Shown here piece after piece: positions 1 to 7,549 of a DNA stretch of 64,000 nt. Source of the DNA: Cellulomonas chitinilytica (GTDB lineage Bacteria > Actinomycetota > Actinomycetes > Actinomycetales > Cellulomonadaceae); contig NZ_BONK01000001.1 of NCBI RefSeq assembly GCF_016862675.1, positions 434,001 through 498,000 on the forward strand, given 5' to 3'. Positions within the stretch are counted from its first letter, which is position 1; the number at the start of each line of letters is the position of its first letter. Position numbers and translations under genes: made by a program. A model generated the notes under the pieces. It worked only from the letters and a program-made list of their open reading frames with translations, did not search any database and was not told where the DNA came from.

Positions 1-1
1 C

Positions 2-373
2 GAGGTGCCGCTGGTCGCGGCCTCGGCCGTGGACGTCGCGCCGGCGCAGGTCGCCGCGCCTGCGGCACCCGCTGCGACATCACCTGCGACATCACCTGCG
101 GCACCGGCCGCGGCACCGGCCCACGCGCCGTCCTCGTCGGACGGGGCGGGCACGCCCGCGATCGAGCTCCCGGTGGGGCCGGACGAGCCCACGGGACGTC
201 ACTCGCACGCCGACGGCGGTCGCACGTCGGACGGCGACGCGCCGGCCGACGGCCGTGACGAGCCCGTGCCTGCGGGGGCGGCGCGCGTCCGCGTCAACGG
301 GACGCCGGCCACCGGCGCCGCACCGGACGAGGCACCGCTGCCCCACCAGCACACCGAGGTGGAGATCGCCTGA
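2..373 (+). CDS. C-terminal end of an unidentified Ala/Pro-rich protein (5' truncated by window edge)
   Basis: The frame is open at the left edge and ends at TGA 371-373. The 123 or so visible residues are low-complexity Ala/Pro/Thr with an acidic, His-containing end, typical of a disordered cytoplasmic or surface tail. No domain is recognisable. A GTG at position 5 could be a start, but it has no ribosome-binding site inside the window and codon usage is already coding at the edge, so I read this as the tail of a longer gene. It is followed by a bidirectional hairpin terminator and converges on the cytidylyltransferase. It could be the end of a polysaccharide-locus gene, but nothing visible proves that. 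Confidence 0.45.
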   Translation, partial: EVPLVAASAVDVAPAQVAAPAAPAATSPATSPAAPAAAPAHAPSSSDGAGTPAIELPVGPDEPTGRHSHADGGRTSDGDAPADGRDEPVPAGAARVRVNGTPATGAAPDEAPLPHQHTEVEIA

Positions 374-418
374 CGACGCCGGCCGGGCAGGTGCGTCCGG
401 CCGGGCAGGTCGCAGACG

Positions 419-455
419 ACGAGGGGCGGGACCGTCGACCGGTCCCGCCCCTCGT
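419..455. terminator. Bidirectional hairpin terminator
   Basis: A perfect 16-bp GC-rich inverted repeat (arms 419-434 and 440-455, 5-nt loop) lies between two convergent genes. It has no T-run, as is common for actinobacterial terminators. It can end transcripts from both sides. Confidence 0.8.
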
Positions 456-473
456 GACGTCACGTGCCGCCGG

Positions 474-914
474 CTACTGGCCCGCGCTCGCGTAGACCGC
501 CCCGTCGAGCCGCGACAGCGCGCGGCGCAGCGCGGTGCTCGACGTGTGCATCGTGTACGGGAAGTAGACGACCTCGACCCCGACCTCGGCGAACATCGCC
601 TCGAGGCGGCGGCCCTTGTCGGTCCCCCGCCAGTCGTCGCCCTTGAAGATGACGTCGAAGCGCAGCCGCTCCCACATCTCCAGCTTGCTGGGGACGTCCT
701 CGACGACCGCGTCGTCGACGAGCTTGATGGACCTGACGATCTCGAGGCGCTCCGCGATCGGGACGACCGGGCGGATGCCCTTGGTGACCTCGAGGGTGTC
801 GTCGTCGACGACACCGGCGATCAGGTGGTCGCACCGCGCGGCGGCGTGCCGCAGGAGGTTGAGGTGCCCGACGTGGAACAGGTCGTAGGCGCCGGGCGCG
901 TAGCCGGTGATCAT
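474..914 (-). CDS. TagD-like cytidylyltransferase (glycerol-3-phosphate cytidylyltransferase family)
   Basis: This 146-residue protein has the nucleotidyltransferase fold of the TagD/GCT family. The HVGH motif (HxGH) is at residues 14-17 and a HTSSTALRR segment near 123-131 corresponds to the conserved RTxGISTT-type motif. Family members transfer CMP from CTP to a phosphorylated alcohol, giving a CDP-alcohol in the cytoplasm. The length is close to the usual 130-150. The ATG start follows a leader with a candidate -10 at 993-998. A CDP-alcohol phosphotransferase lies two genes upstream in the same locus and is the natural consumer of the product. The substrate (glycerol phosphate or another phosphopolyol) cannot be told from sequence. 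An ADP-heptose/HldE-like adenylyltransferase is less likely because of the small size. Confidence 0.85.
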   Translation of the reverse strand: MITGYAPGAYDLFHVGHLNLLRHAAARCDHLIAGVVDDDTLEVTKGIRPVVPIAERLEIVRSIKLVDDAVVEDVPSKLEMWERLRFDVIFKGDDWRGTDKGRRLEAMFAEVGVEVVYFPYTMHTSSTALRRALSRLDGAVYASAGQ

Positions 915-992
915 GCGCGAGCCTTCCTCTGCGAGATGGTGACGAACACCCGCGCCATCGAGGGCTCACCGACGAAGTCGATTGAGGGGGAC

Positions 993-1040
993 GTTACAGA
1001 CAAATGCGACATGGCCGAAAGGCGTCGTCCGGGTGAACTC
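993..1040 (-). promoter_or_regulatory. Candidate promoter with upstream GTTCACCCGGA element
   Basis: On the minus strand GTTCACCCGGA begins at 1038. A TTTG lies 6 nt before a -10-like TGTAAC (998-993), exactly 40 nt from the start of the element. The same spacing occurs upstream of the pyruvyl transferase gene (7451-7496). It would drive the cytidylyltransferase gene. Confidence 0.45.
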
Positions 1041-1052
1041 ACAGCAACCCCT

Positions 1053-2006
1053 CTAGCTCCGGGCGTAGTCGTAGACGACGTGGCCGACCGCGCCCGACAC
1101 CATCCCGGTGCCCCGCGCGAGCGTCCGGCGCCCGCGGGCGTCGTGCTCGGGCGAGCGCAGGACCGCACCGACCGCCGTCCGGGCCGCGCCGGCGCCGACC
1201 CGGACCGATCCTTCGAGCACCGCGCGGACCCGCGCCCGGGTGCGACCCGCCGAGCTCCCGGCGAGCGCCACGGCGCACCGGCTCGCGGAGTTGCCGCTGC
1301 GGCGGGCGCGGTGCAGCACCCATGTCCGGGTGGACCGGTCGGCGGGGACCACGTCCACCACCACGGCCTCGTCGCACCACACCATGCGGACGCCGCGGGC
1401 CACGAGGGTGCGGCTGAACAGCGTGTCCGAGCCGCCGCTGAGGCCGAACGCCTCGTCGAACAGCACCCCGGTCGCCCGCAGCGTCGCGACGTCGAGCAGC
1501 AGGTTGTTCGTCGCCGCGACGGTCACGGGTGTGCCGGTCGGCAGGCGCCGCCGGTCGAAGAACCGCCCCGCACGCACCCACGCGTCGGGCTGCGCGGCGA
1601 ACTCGGAGACGACGGGTCCGACGACGCACGGTGCGCCCGTCTCCCGGTACGTCGCGAGCAGGAGCTCGAGCCACCGGTCGACCGGGCGCTCGTCGTCGTC
1701 GATGAACACGAGGACGTCGGCGTCGGCGGTCGCGGTGATCGCGGCGTTGCGCGCGGCCGCGATCCCCGGCCTGGGCTCGTGCAGGTAGTCGGCGCCGCTC
1801 GCCTCGACGAGGTGGCGCGCCGACGCGTCGGGGTCGTTGTCGACGACGAGCAGCCGCACGTCGTCGGGCACGGACCCGGCCTGCGCGAGCAGCGCGGGCA
1901 CCGCGGCCGCGAGGTCGTCGGGCCGGCGGTACGTGAGCATCGCGACGACGACGTGCAGCGTGCGGGTGGCGGCGGCCGGTGCCGCGGTCTGCGGGACGCG
2001 CGTCAT
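1053..2006 (-). CDS. Family 2 glycosyltransferase
   Basis: This 317-residue protein has a GT-A fold. A beta-strand and P-loop-like start at residues 18-30 (AMLTYRRPDDL) is followed by VVDNDP near 54-59 and the metal/UDP-binding FIDDDE at 101-106. These are standard GT2 features for transfer of a sugar from a nucleotide-sugar to a lipid-linked acceptor at the inner membrane face. The C-terminal third is Arg/Ala-rich and has no clear membrane span. The ATG overlaps the TGA of the CDP-alcohol phosphotransferase (ATGA, 2003-2006), so the two are translationally coupled. The sugar donor is unknown. Confidence 0.85.
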   Translation of the reverse strand: MTRVPQTAAPAAATRTLHVVVAMLTYRRPDDLAAAVPALLAQAGSVPDDVRLLVVDNDPDASARHLVEASGADYLHEPRPGIAAARNAAITATADADVLVFIDDDERPVDRWLELLLATYRETGAPCVVGPVVSEFAAQPDAWVRAGRFFDRRRLPTGTPVTVAATNNLLLDVATLRATGVLFDEAFGLSGGSDTLFSRTLVARGVRMVWCDEAVVVDVVPADRSTRTWVLHRARRSGNSASRCAVALAGSSAGRTRARVRAVLEGSVRVGAGAARTAVGAVLRSPEHDARGRRTLARGTGMVSGAVGHVVYDYARS

Positions 2007-2779
2007 GCCGGGACCTGCTCGGGGGACGACGACCCGGTCCCGGCCGCGCGGACGGCGTCGAGCGCCGCGAGCTCGCGGTACCACTTCGCGGCCGCGAGCA
2101 GCAGGAACAGCCCGGACGCCGCCGTGATGACGGCGTACACGCCGAGGAACACGGGCAGCACGCCGAGGAGCACGAACGACCAGCACAGGACGCCGTAGTC
2201 CATCGGGACGACGAGCAGCGCCCGCACCCAGGACCGCGACCCGGGGTCGGTGTCGGCCTTCGACCGCACGCCGTGCACGCGCCGGAGCTGCTCGGTGAGG
2301 ATCATCGCGAAGAACAGGACGCTGGTGACCACCGTCGAGACGAGCGGCAGCACGACCCAGCGGTCGTCGACCTCGTCGGACCGCCACAGCGCCACCCCGA
2401 GCCCGAGCGGCAGGAGCACCGACTTCGCGGCGTCGACCACGTGGTCCAGCCACTCGCCGGCCGTCGAGCTGCGCCCCTGCAGGCGGGCGACCTGGCCGTC
2501 GGCGGAGTCGAACGCGTAGCCGAGGGCGAGCAGGAACGCGACGGCGACCCCGGACCCGACCGAGATCGGCACGAGGGTGAGCACGGCGATGCCGGCTGCG
2601 GTGCACAGCGCGGAGATGCCGGTGACCGCGTCGGGCGAGAGCCCGCGCGACGCCGCACCGGCCGCGAGGTACCGGCCCCAGCGGCGGTTCACGAACCGCG
2701 AGTACGCCGGGGCGGACCGGGCGACCGCCTTCTGCGCGCCGCGCAGCTGCGCGAGCGCCTGACCGTAGGTGGGGTTCAT
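2003..2779 (-). CDS. CDP-alcohol phosphatidyltransferase-family membrane protein
   Basis: This 258-residue polytopic protein carries the complete CDP-OH-P transferase signature: D91, D94-G95, A98-R99, G108, D112 and D116, in the canonical DxxDGxxARx8GxxxDxxxD spacing. Five or so hydrophobic segments follow (around 58-72, 76-92, 120-135, 145-165, 195-230). The family displaces CMP from a CDP-alcohol onto an alcohol acceptor in the membrane. It sits inside a polysaccharide operon, coupled by ATGA overlaps at both ends to glycosyltransferases, with a cytidylyltransferase two genes downstream. A role in adding a phospho-alcohol to a glycan or glycolipid is therefore more likely than bulk phospholipid synthesis. 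This role is inferred. Confidence 0.85.
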   Translation of the reverse strand: MNPTYGQALAQLRGAQKAVARSAPAYSRFVNRRWGRYLAAGAASRGLSPDAVTGISALCTAAGIAVLTLVPISVGSGVAVAFLLALGYAFDSADGQVARLQGRSSTAGEWLDHVVDAAKSVLLPLGLGVALWRSDEVDDRWVVLPLVSTVVTSVLFFAMILTEQLRRVHGVRSKADTDPGSRSWVRALLVVPMDYGVLCWSFVLLGVLPVFLGVYAVITAASGLFLLLAAAKWYRELAALDAVRAAGTGSSSPEQVPA

Positions 2780-3969
2780 GCGACCTCCGCCGGGACCCGG
2801 CTGCTCACGGCGGCGGTCCCGCGACCGCTGCGACGGCCTCCGCCGCGGGTGCGGCGCAGGTCTCGGGACGCCAGCCGGCGGGCCAGGTCCTCGTACCGGT
2901 CGGCGACGACGTCCCAGTCGTAGTCGAGCGCCCGCACCGCGAGCGCCTTCCCACGACGCAGGCAGTCGTCGGGGTCGGCCTCGGCCGCCTCGACCTGGGT
3001 GGCGACGTCCGCCGGCGACCCGAAGTACCGGCCGTCGTCGCGGAGCACCTCCCGGTTGAACCCGACGTCGTACGCGACCGTCGCCGTGCCTGCGCCGATG
3101 GCGCGCAGGAGGGACGGGTTGGTGCCGCCGACGGAGTGGCCGTGCAGGTAGGTGCGGGCGTGCGCGTACAGCGTGTCGAGCAGCTCGGGGTCCCACACGC
3201 CACCGAGCAGCCGGACGCGGTCGTCGGCGAGGGCGTGCACGCGGGCCGTGTACTCGTCGGCGTACGGCGCCGACCCGACGACGACGAGGGGCAGGCGGGC
3301 GCCGCTCGCGACGTACCCCTCGACGACGAGGTCGACGTGGTTCTCGGGCTCGAAGCGCGCGACGACGAGGTGGTAGCCCTGCGGCTCGAGGCCGAGCTCG
3401 GTCAGCCGCGTGGGCGGCAGGTCCACGAGCCGCGGGGCGCCGTAGCTGATGAGCTCGGTCGGCACCCCGAACTCGGCGCGGTAGTAGTCCTGGATGCCGG
3501 CGGCGTCGGCGATGAGCGCGTCCGACCAGCGCACCGCGAGCGCCTCGGCCGTGCGGTAGTACCGCTGGCCCGACGGCCCCCACTTGGCGCGCTTCCACTC
3601 GAGGCCGTCCACGTGGGTGGCGACGGGGATGCGGGCGGCGCGCAGGCCCGGCAGCCAGGGCGAGTTCGCGGCGTTGAACATGATCGCCGCGTCGACCCGG
3701 TGACCGACCAGGTGGCCGACGGACAGGCCGGTGTGCGACAGGGTCTCGAGCGAGCGGCGACGCATCGCCGGCAGGTGGACGAGCTCCATGCCGAGGAACC
3801 GGTCCTCGCGCGGCTCGCCGCGGGCCGTGCGGCAGTACACGGTGACCCGCAGGCCGCGCTCGACGAGCCGCCGCCCGACCTCCTCGGCCGCGGTCTCGAA
3901 GCCGCCGTACCGGGCGGGGACCCCTCGGGTCCCGACCAGCGCGACGTGCAGGGGAACCGCGTGCGACAA
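2776..3969 (-). CDS. GT4 glycosyltransferase with DUF1972-type N-terminus
   Basis: This protein of about 397 residues is a GT-B fold transferase. The N-terminus carries GTRGVPARYGGFET (residues 13-26), characteristic of the DUF1972/rhamnosyltransferase-like group. The C-terminal half has a nucleotide-sugar site with a GTNPSLLRAIGAG segment. I chose the TTG at 3969 because a GAGGAG Shine-Dalgarno lies 7 nt upstream and the family motif then starts at the usual place. Earlier in-frame codons lack a site. It overlaps the CDP-alcohol phosphotransferase by ATGA. It probably adds rhamnose or a related sugar to the lipid-linked repeat unit; the donor is not determinable. Confidence 0.85.
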   Translation of the reverse strand: MSHAVPLHVALVGTRGVPARYGGFETAAEEVGRRLVERGLRVTVYCRTARGEPREDRFLGMELVHLPAMRRRSLETLSHTGLSVGHLVGHRVDAAIMFNAANSPWLPGLRAARIPVATHVDGLEWKRAKWGPSGQRYYRTAEALAVRWSDALIADAAGIQDYYRAEFGVPTELISYGAPRLVDLPPTRLTELGLEPQGYHLVVARFEPENHVDLVVEGYVASGARLPLVVVGSAPYADEYTARVHALADDRVRLLGGVWDPELLDTLYAHARTYLHGHSVGGTNPSLLRAIGAGTATVAYDVGFNREVLRDDGRYFGSPADVATQVEAAEADPDDCLRRGKALAVRALDYDWDVVADRYEDLARRLASRDLRRTRGGGRRSGRGTAAVSSRVPAEVA

Positions 3970-4146
3970 GGCGTGACTCCTCGGGCCCGAGCATCTGGGG
4001 TGAACGGGTCGAGTGTGCCCCAAGCAATCGGACGAACGGTACCTATCGGGACGTTTTTCGCCCGCGCTTCACCCCCTCGGACCTGCTGGGACGCGCGTCG
4101 GGCACCCGGACGGAGGAGGCACGGCGGCCGCCGCGGACCGGTCGCA

Positions 4147-4194
4147 GTGCCGGTCAAGGTGCCGGTCAAGGTGCCGGTCAAGGTGCCGGTCAAG
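4147..4194. repeat. Four tandem copies of a 12-bp unit
   Basis: The unit GTGCCGGTCAAG is repeated four times without a mismatch in the 237-bp intergenic gap. It begins 13 nt beyond the stop codon of the glycosyltransferase at 4207-5235. It lies in the 3' region of that minus-strand gene. No protein uses it in a credible frame. Confidence 0.9.
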
Positions 4195-4206
4195 GCACCT
4201 CTGACC

Positions 4207-5235
4207 TCACCGTCCGTGGGCCGCCCGGACGGCGTCGGCGTAGACGTCGAGGTGGCGCTCCGCGAGCACGTCCCAGTCCCGACCGGACAGGTCGGGCGGC
4301 GCGGGCGGCCCGTCCGCGACCGCGGCCAGCGCGGACGCCAGCACCGCTCCCGTGACCGGTCCGTCGTACCGCTGGACCCACCACGCCCCGACCTCGTCGG
4401 CGAGCGCGTCGGTGACGGGGTTGGCGGGCACGAGGACCGGCCGGCGCAGCGTGAGCGCGAGCAGCAGGGCCCCCGAGTTGTGCATGTTCCGGTAGGGCAG
4501 CACGACGAGCTGCCCGGCGCCGACCTCGGCGACCAGCTCGGCGTCGTCGAGGTGCCGCAGCGCGACCTGCACGCGCGGGTCTCCCGCGGCGGCCTCGGCG
4601 ACCTCCGCAGCCGTCGCGGGGGACCCCGGACGACCCGCGATGCGCAGGGACACCGCGTCGTCGTCGATCTCGCGGAACGCGCCGACGAGCTCGAGGACGC
4701 CCTTGTAGGGCCGCACGATCCCGACGTGCACGAGCCGTCCGGGGACGGGCGACGGCTCGGGGTGGGCCGCGTACCAGTCGCCGTAGTCGCCGAGCGGGAC
4801 GGTCGTCGCCCGCGCACCCGGGGGCAGCGGCGTGGTCGGGTTGAGGCGGATCCACCACGTCGTCGTCCGGTCGCACAGCCGCAGGACGGCGCTCGTGGCC
4901 CAGGGCAGGTGCTCGTGCGGCGCCACGTTGTGGGCGGTGCGGACGACGGCCGTGCGACGCAGCCGGCAGCGCACGAGCGTCGCCGCGAACGCCACGACCG
5001 CGGCGAGGGTGCGCAGCCGCGTCGTCTTGGTGACGACGACCTCGGGCCAGTGCACGTGCAGCACGTCGTACCGGGACAGCAGCGCGCGGCGCCACGAGAA
5101 GGTCTCGACCACGGTGCTGCGGCGCAGCGCGCGCATCAGCAGCACGAGGTGCGGGTTGGTGGTCGGGCCGGGCTCGGCGAACGACTGCAGCACGCGCGGT
5201 CGCCCGTGCGGGCGGGTCGGGGCGGGGTCGACCAC
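4207..5235 (-). CDS. GT-B glycosyltransferase (GumK/GT4-like)
   Basis: This 342-residue protein has a GT-B layout. The N-terminal domain shows VLHVHWPE (about residues 58-65) and VRTAHNVAPHE (about 97-107), which recur in capsule and EPS transferases such as GumK-like enzymes. The C-terminal domain shows GIVRPYKGVLEL and a NSGALLLAL donor-site loop. The GTG at 5235 is chosen for an AGGAGG 4 nt upstream; the open frame extends further but into non-coding-like sequence. It stands alone, divergent from the GT2 gene at 5406, and is followed by the 12-bp tandem repeats. The sugar donor is unknown. Confidence 0.8.
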   Translation of the reverse strand: MVDPAPTRPHGRPRVLQSFAEPGPTTNPHLVLLMRALRRSTVVETFSWRRALLSRYDVLHVHWPEVVVTKTTRLRTLAAVVAFAATLVRCRLRRTAVVRTAHNVAPHEHLPWATSAVLRLCDRTTTWWIRLNPTTPLPPGARATTVPLGDYGDWYAAHPEPSPVPGRLVHVGIVRPYKGVLELVGAFREIDDDAVSLRIAGRPGSPATAAEVAEAAAGDPRVQVALRHLDDAELVAEVGAGQLVVLPYRNMHNSGALLLALTLRRPVLVPANPVTDALADEVGAWWVQRYDGPVTGAVLASALAAVADGPPAPPDLSGRDWDVLAERHLDVYADAVRAAHGR

Positions 5236-5340
5236 GGCACCTCCTGGGGTGGGGACGTCCGGATCGTACCGATCATCACCCGGCCCACCGCTCCCCCGGT
5301 CGGGCGATCGGCGGTTACAGTTCCCGACCAGGACGACAAG

Positions 5341-5386
5341 GGGGGCGCCTGCGACCTGCACGTCTGCGGGCGCGGGCGGCGCCCCC
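5341..5386 (+). other. Hairpin in the leader of the GT2 gene
   Basis: Perfect 9-bp arms (5341-5349 and 5378-5386) enclose a 28-nt loop just before the ribosome-binding site of the gene at 5406. It could influence translation of the three-gene plus-strand group. No known riboswitch is recognised. Confidence 0.35.
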
Positions 5387-5405
5387 GACGAGGGGGAGGT
5401 GGACG

Positions 5406-6314
5406 GTGGACGCGCTCGTCGTCGTCAACCACCGGTCGCACGCCCTCCTCGAGAGGTTCCTCGCGGCGACCGCGCACGGGCTCGACGCGTGCGTGGTCGT
5501 GGTGGACAACTTCTCGACGGACGAGGAGCGCGACGCCGCCCGGCGCGTGGCGGACTCGCACGGCTGGGAGCTCGTGACGGCCGCCAACGACGGCTTCGGC
5601 GCGGGGGTGAACCGTGGCGTCGCGCGCGCCCGGGAGCTGGGGTGCGACGCGTTCCTCGTCGTGAACCCGGACCTCGAGCTCGACCCCGCGACGGCCCGCG
5701 GGCTGCTCGACGCGGCGCGCCGGGACCCGCTCGCGCTGGTCGGCCCCCGCATCCTGCGGCCCGACGGCTCCGTGTGGTTCGCGGGCGGGGCGCTCGACAC
5801 CGCCACCGGCCGCACCCGCACCCGCCTCGACCTCGTGGGTCCGACGCCGCAGTGGCTGACGGGCGCGTGCCTCGCGCTGCACGACGAGCTCTGGGGACGC
5901 GTGGGCGGGTTCAGCGACGCGTACTTCATGTACTGGGAGGACATCGACCTGTCCGTCCGGGTGCGCGCGGCCGGCGGCCGCCTCGTCGTCGAGCACGGGC
6001 TGACGGCGGTGCACGACGTCGGGGGCACGCAGGAGCAGGCGGGCACGCGCCGCAAGTCCGACCTCTACTACCGGCACAACTGCCGCGGCCGGCTCGTGTT
6101 CGCGGCCCGCAACCTCGACCGGCCGGCGGTGCGGTCGTGGGCGCTGCGGTCCGTGGGGTACGCCCGTCAGGTGGTGCTGCGCGGGGGCCGGCGGCAGCTG
6201 CTGCGCTCCCCCGGGCCCGTCTGGGCCGCCGCCCGCGGCACCGCGGAGGGCCTGTGGTACGCCCGCCGGGACCGCCGCGACCGTCTCCGCGAGGACCAGG
6301 GGGCCACCGCATGA
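5406..6314 (+). CDS. Family 2 glycosyltransferase (rhamnosyltransferase/WbbL-like)
   Basis: This 302-residue protein begins VDALVVVNHRSH and has VVVDNFS (about 35-41), NDGFGAGVNRG (about 60-70) and VNPDLEL (about 80-86, the acidic donor site). It also has YWEDIDLS (about 178-185). This is the arrangement of the WbbL-like GT2 group that transfers rhamnose or similar sugars to undecaprenyl-linked acceptors. The GTG start has a GGGAGG site upstream. It overlaps the next GT by ATGA (6311-6314), so both enzymes are made together. The donor is inferred only by family similarity. Confidence 0.85.
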   Translation: MDALVVVNHRSHALLERFLAATAHGLDACVVVVDNFSTDEERDAARRVADSHGWELVTAANDGFGAGVNRGVARARELGCDAFLVVNPDLELDPATARGLLDAARRDPLALVGPRILRPDGSVWFAGGALDTATGRTRTRLDLVGPTPQWLTGACLALHDELWGRVGGFSDAYFMYWEDIDLSVRVRAAGGRLVVEHGLTAVHDVGGTQEQAGTRRKSDLYYRHNCRGRLVFAARNLDRPAVRSWALRSVGYARQVVLRGGRRQLLRSPGPVWAAARGTAEGLWYARRDRRDRLREDQGATA

Positions 6315-7441
6315 CGCACGTCGCCGTCGCACACCCGTCGCCGGACCTGTACGGCTCGGACCGCCAGCTGCTCGAGTCGATCACCGCGATCGTCGAGCGC
6401 GGCGGCACCGTCGACCTGGTCCTGCCCTCCGACGGCCCGCTGCTCCCGCTCGCCCGGGCGCGCGGCGCCCACGTGCTGGTCGCCTCGTTCCCGGTGCTGC
6501 GCAAGTCGCTGCTCCACCCCCTGCGGCTGCCGGGGCTGCTGTGGCGGTCCGCGACGGCGACCGTGCGGGCGACACGCTGGCTGCGCCGGGTGCGGCCGGA
6601 CGTCCTGTACGTGAACACGGTGACCATCCCCGTGTGGGCGCTCGCCGGCCGGCTCGCCGGGGTGCCGGTCCTCGCGCACGTCCACGAGGCGGAGGACGGC
6701 GGTCGGCTCGTCGCCGCCGGCCTGGCTGCTCCCCTGCTGCTCGCCCGCCGGGTCGTCGCCAACAGCGCCGCGGCCGCGGCCGTGCTCGTCGGCGCCCTGC
6801 CCCGGCTCGCGGCGCGCATCGAGGTGGTCCACAACGGCGTGCCCGCGCCGCCGGCCCCGCCGGCCGACGCGTCGCACGTCGCCGGGACCCCGTGGCGGCT
6901 CGCCGTCGTCGGGCGGCTGTCGCCGCGCAAGGGCACCGACGTCGCGGTGGAGGCCGTCGCGCTGCTGGCCGCCGAGGGTCTCGACGTGCACCTGTCCGTC
7001 GCCGGGACCCCGTTCGAGGGGTACGAGTGGTTCGTCGACGAGCTCCGCGAGCGCGCCGGTCGGCCCGACCTCGCCGGCCGGGTCGACCTGCTCGGCTACG
7101 TCCACCCGACGTGGGACCTGCTCGCCGCGAGCGACGTGGTGCTCGTGCCGTCCCGGGTCGAGCCGTTCGGCAACACCGCCGTCGAGGCGCTGCTCGCGCG
7201 CCGGCCCGTCGTCGCGTCGCGGACGCAGGGGCTCGCCGAGGTGGTGCGGGACGGCGACACGGGCCTGCTGGTGCCCCCGGACGACCCGCGGGCCCTGGCC
7301 GAGGCCGTCGCGACGCTCCTGCGCGACGACGGGCTGCGGGCGTCGCTGGCCCGCGCGGGCGAGGACGACGCGCACGACCGGTTCTCGACCGCCCGGTACG
7401 CGCAGCGGTTGCTGCGGGTGCTCGACGAGGTCACGGGCTGA
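6311..7441 (+). CDS. GT4 glycosyltransferase
   Basis: This 376-residue GT-B protein has a MTHVAVAHPSPDLYGSDRQ start with the Rossmann glycine region. A VVGRLSPRKGTDVAVEA segment opens the C-terminal domain, and SRVEPFGNTAVEALLARRP supplies the donor-binding E(x7)E-like acidic residues of GT4. It is coupled to the preceding GT2 by ATGA overlap. It probably extends the same lipid-linked oligosaccharide. The length is normal for the family. Confidence 0.87.
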   Translation: MTHVAVAHPSPDLYGSDRQLLESITAIVERGGTVDLVLPSDGPLLPLARARGAHVLVASFPVLRKSLLHPLRLPGLLWRSATATVRATRWLRRVRPDVLYVNTVTIPVWALAGRLAGVPVLAHVHEAEDGGRLVAAGLAAPLLLARRVVANSAAAAAVLVGALPRLAARIEVVHNGVPAPPAPPADASHVAGTPWRLAVVGRLSPRKGTDVAVEAVALLAAEGLDVHLSVAGTPFEGYEWFVDELRERAGRPDLAGRVDLLGYVHPTWDLLAASDVVLVPSRVEPFGNTAVEALLARRPVVASRTQGLAEVVRDGDTGLLVPPDDPRALAEAVATLLRDDGLRASLARAGEDDAHDRFSTARYAQRLLRVLDEVTG

Positions 7442-7450
7442 CGGGACGAA

Positions 7451-7496
7451 GTTCACCCGGATGCCGTCGGGGGGTCTCGCGCTGTTTGGGTAGATT
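7451..7496 (+). promoter_or_regulatory. Candidate promoter with GTTCACCCGGA element
   Basis: GTTCACCCGGA at 7451-7461 is followed, 40 nt from its first base, by a -10-like TAGATT (7491-7496). TTTG sits 6 nt before it. This is the same layout as upstream of the cytidylyltransferase. It would start a separate transcript for the pyruvyl transferase and flippase. Confidence 0.5.
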
Positions 7497-7549
7497 CGTC
7501 CGGGTCGAGGGCGCGGGCCGCCCCGGCCTGCACCCGGAGAGGGGATTCG

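Noticed and set aside
255..2198. Very long plus-strand open frame opposite the cytidylyltransferase and glycosyltransferase genes
   Set aside because: Arg/Ala/Gly-rich translation without motifs, antisense to genes with clear families. It is a by-product of the high GC content, as are similar long frames around 3136-5577, 9623-11395, 14153-16765 and 51733-54366.
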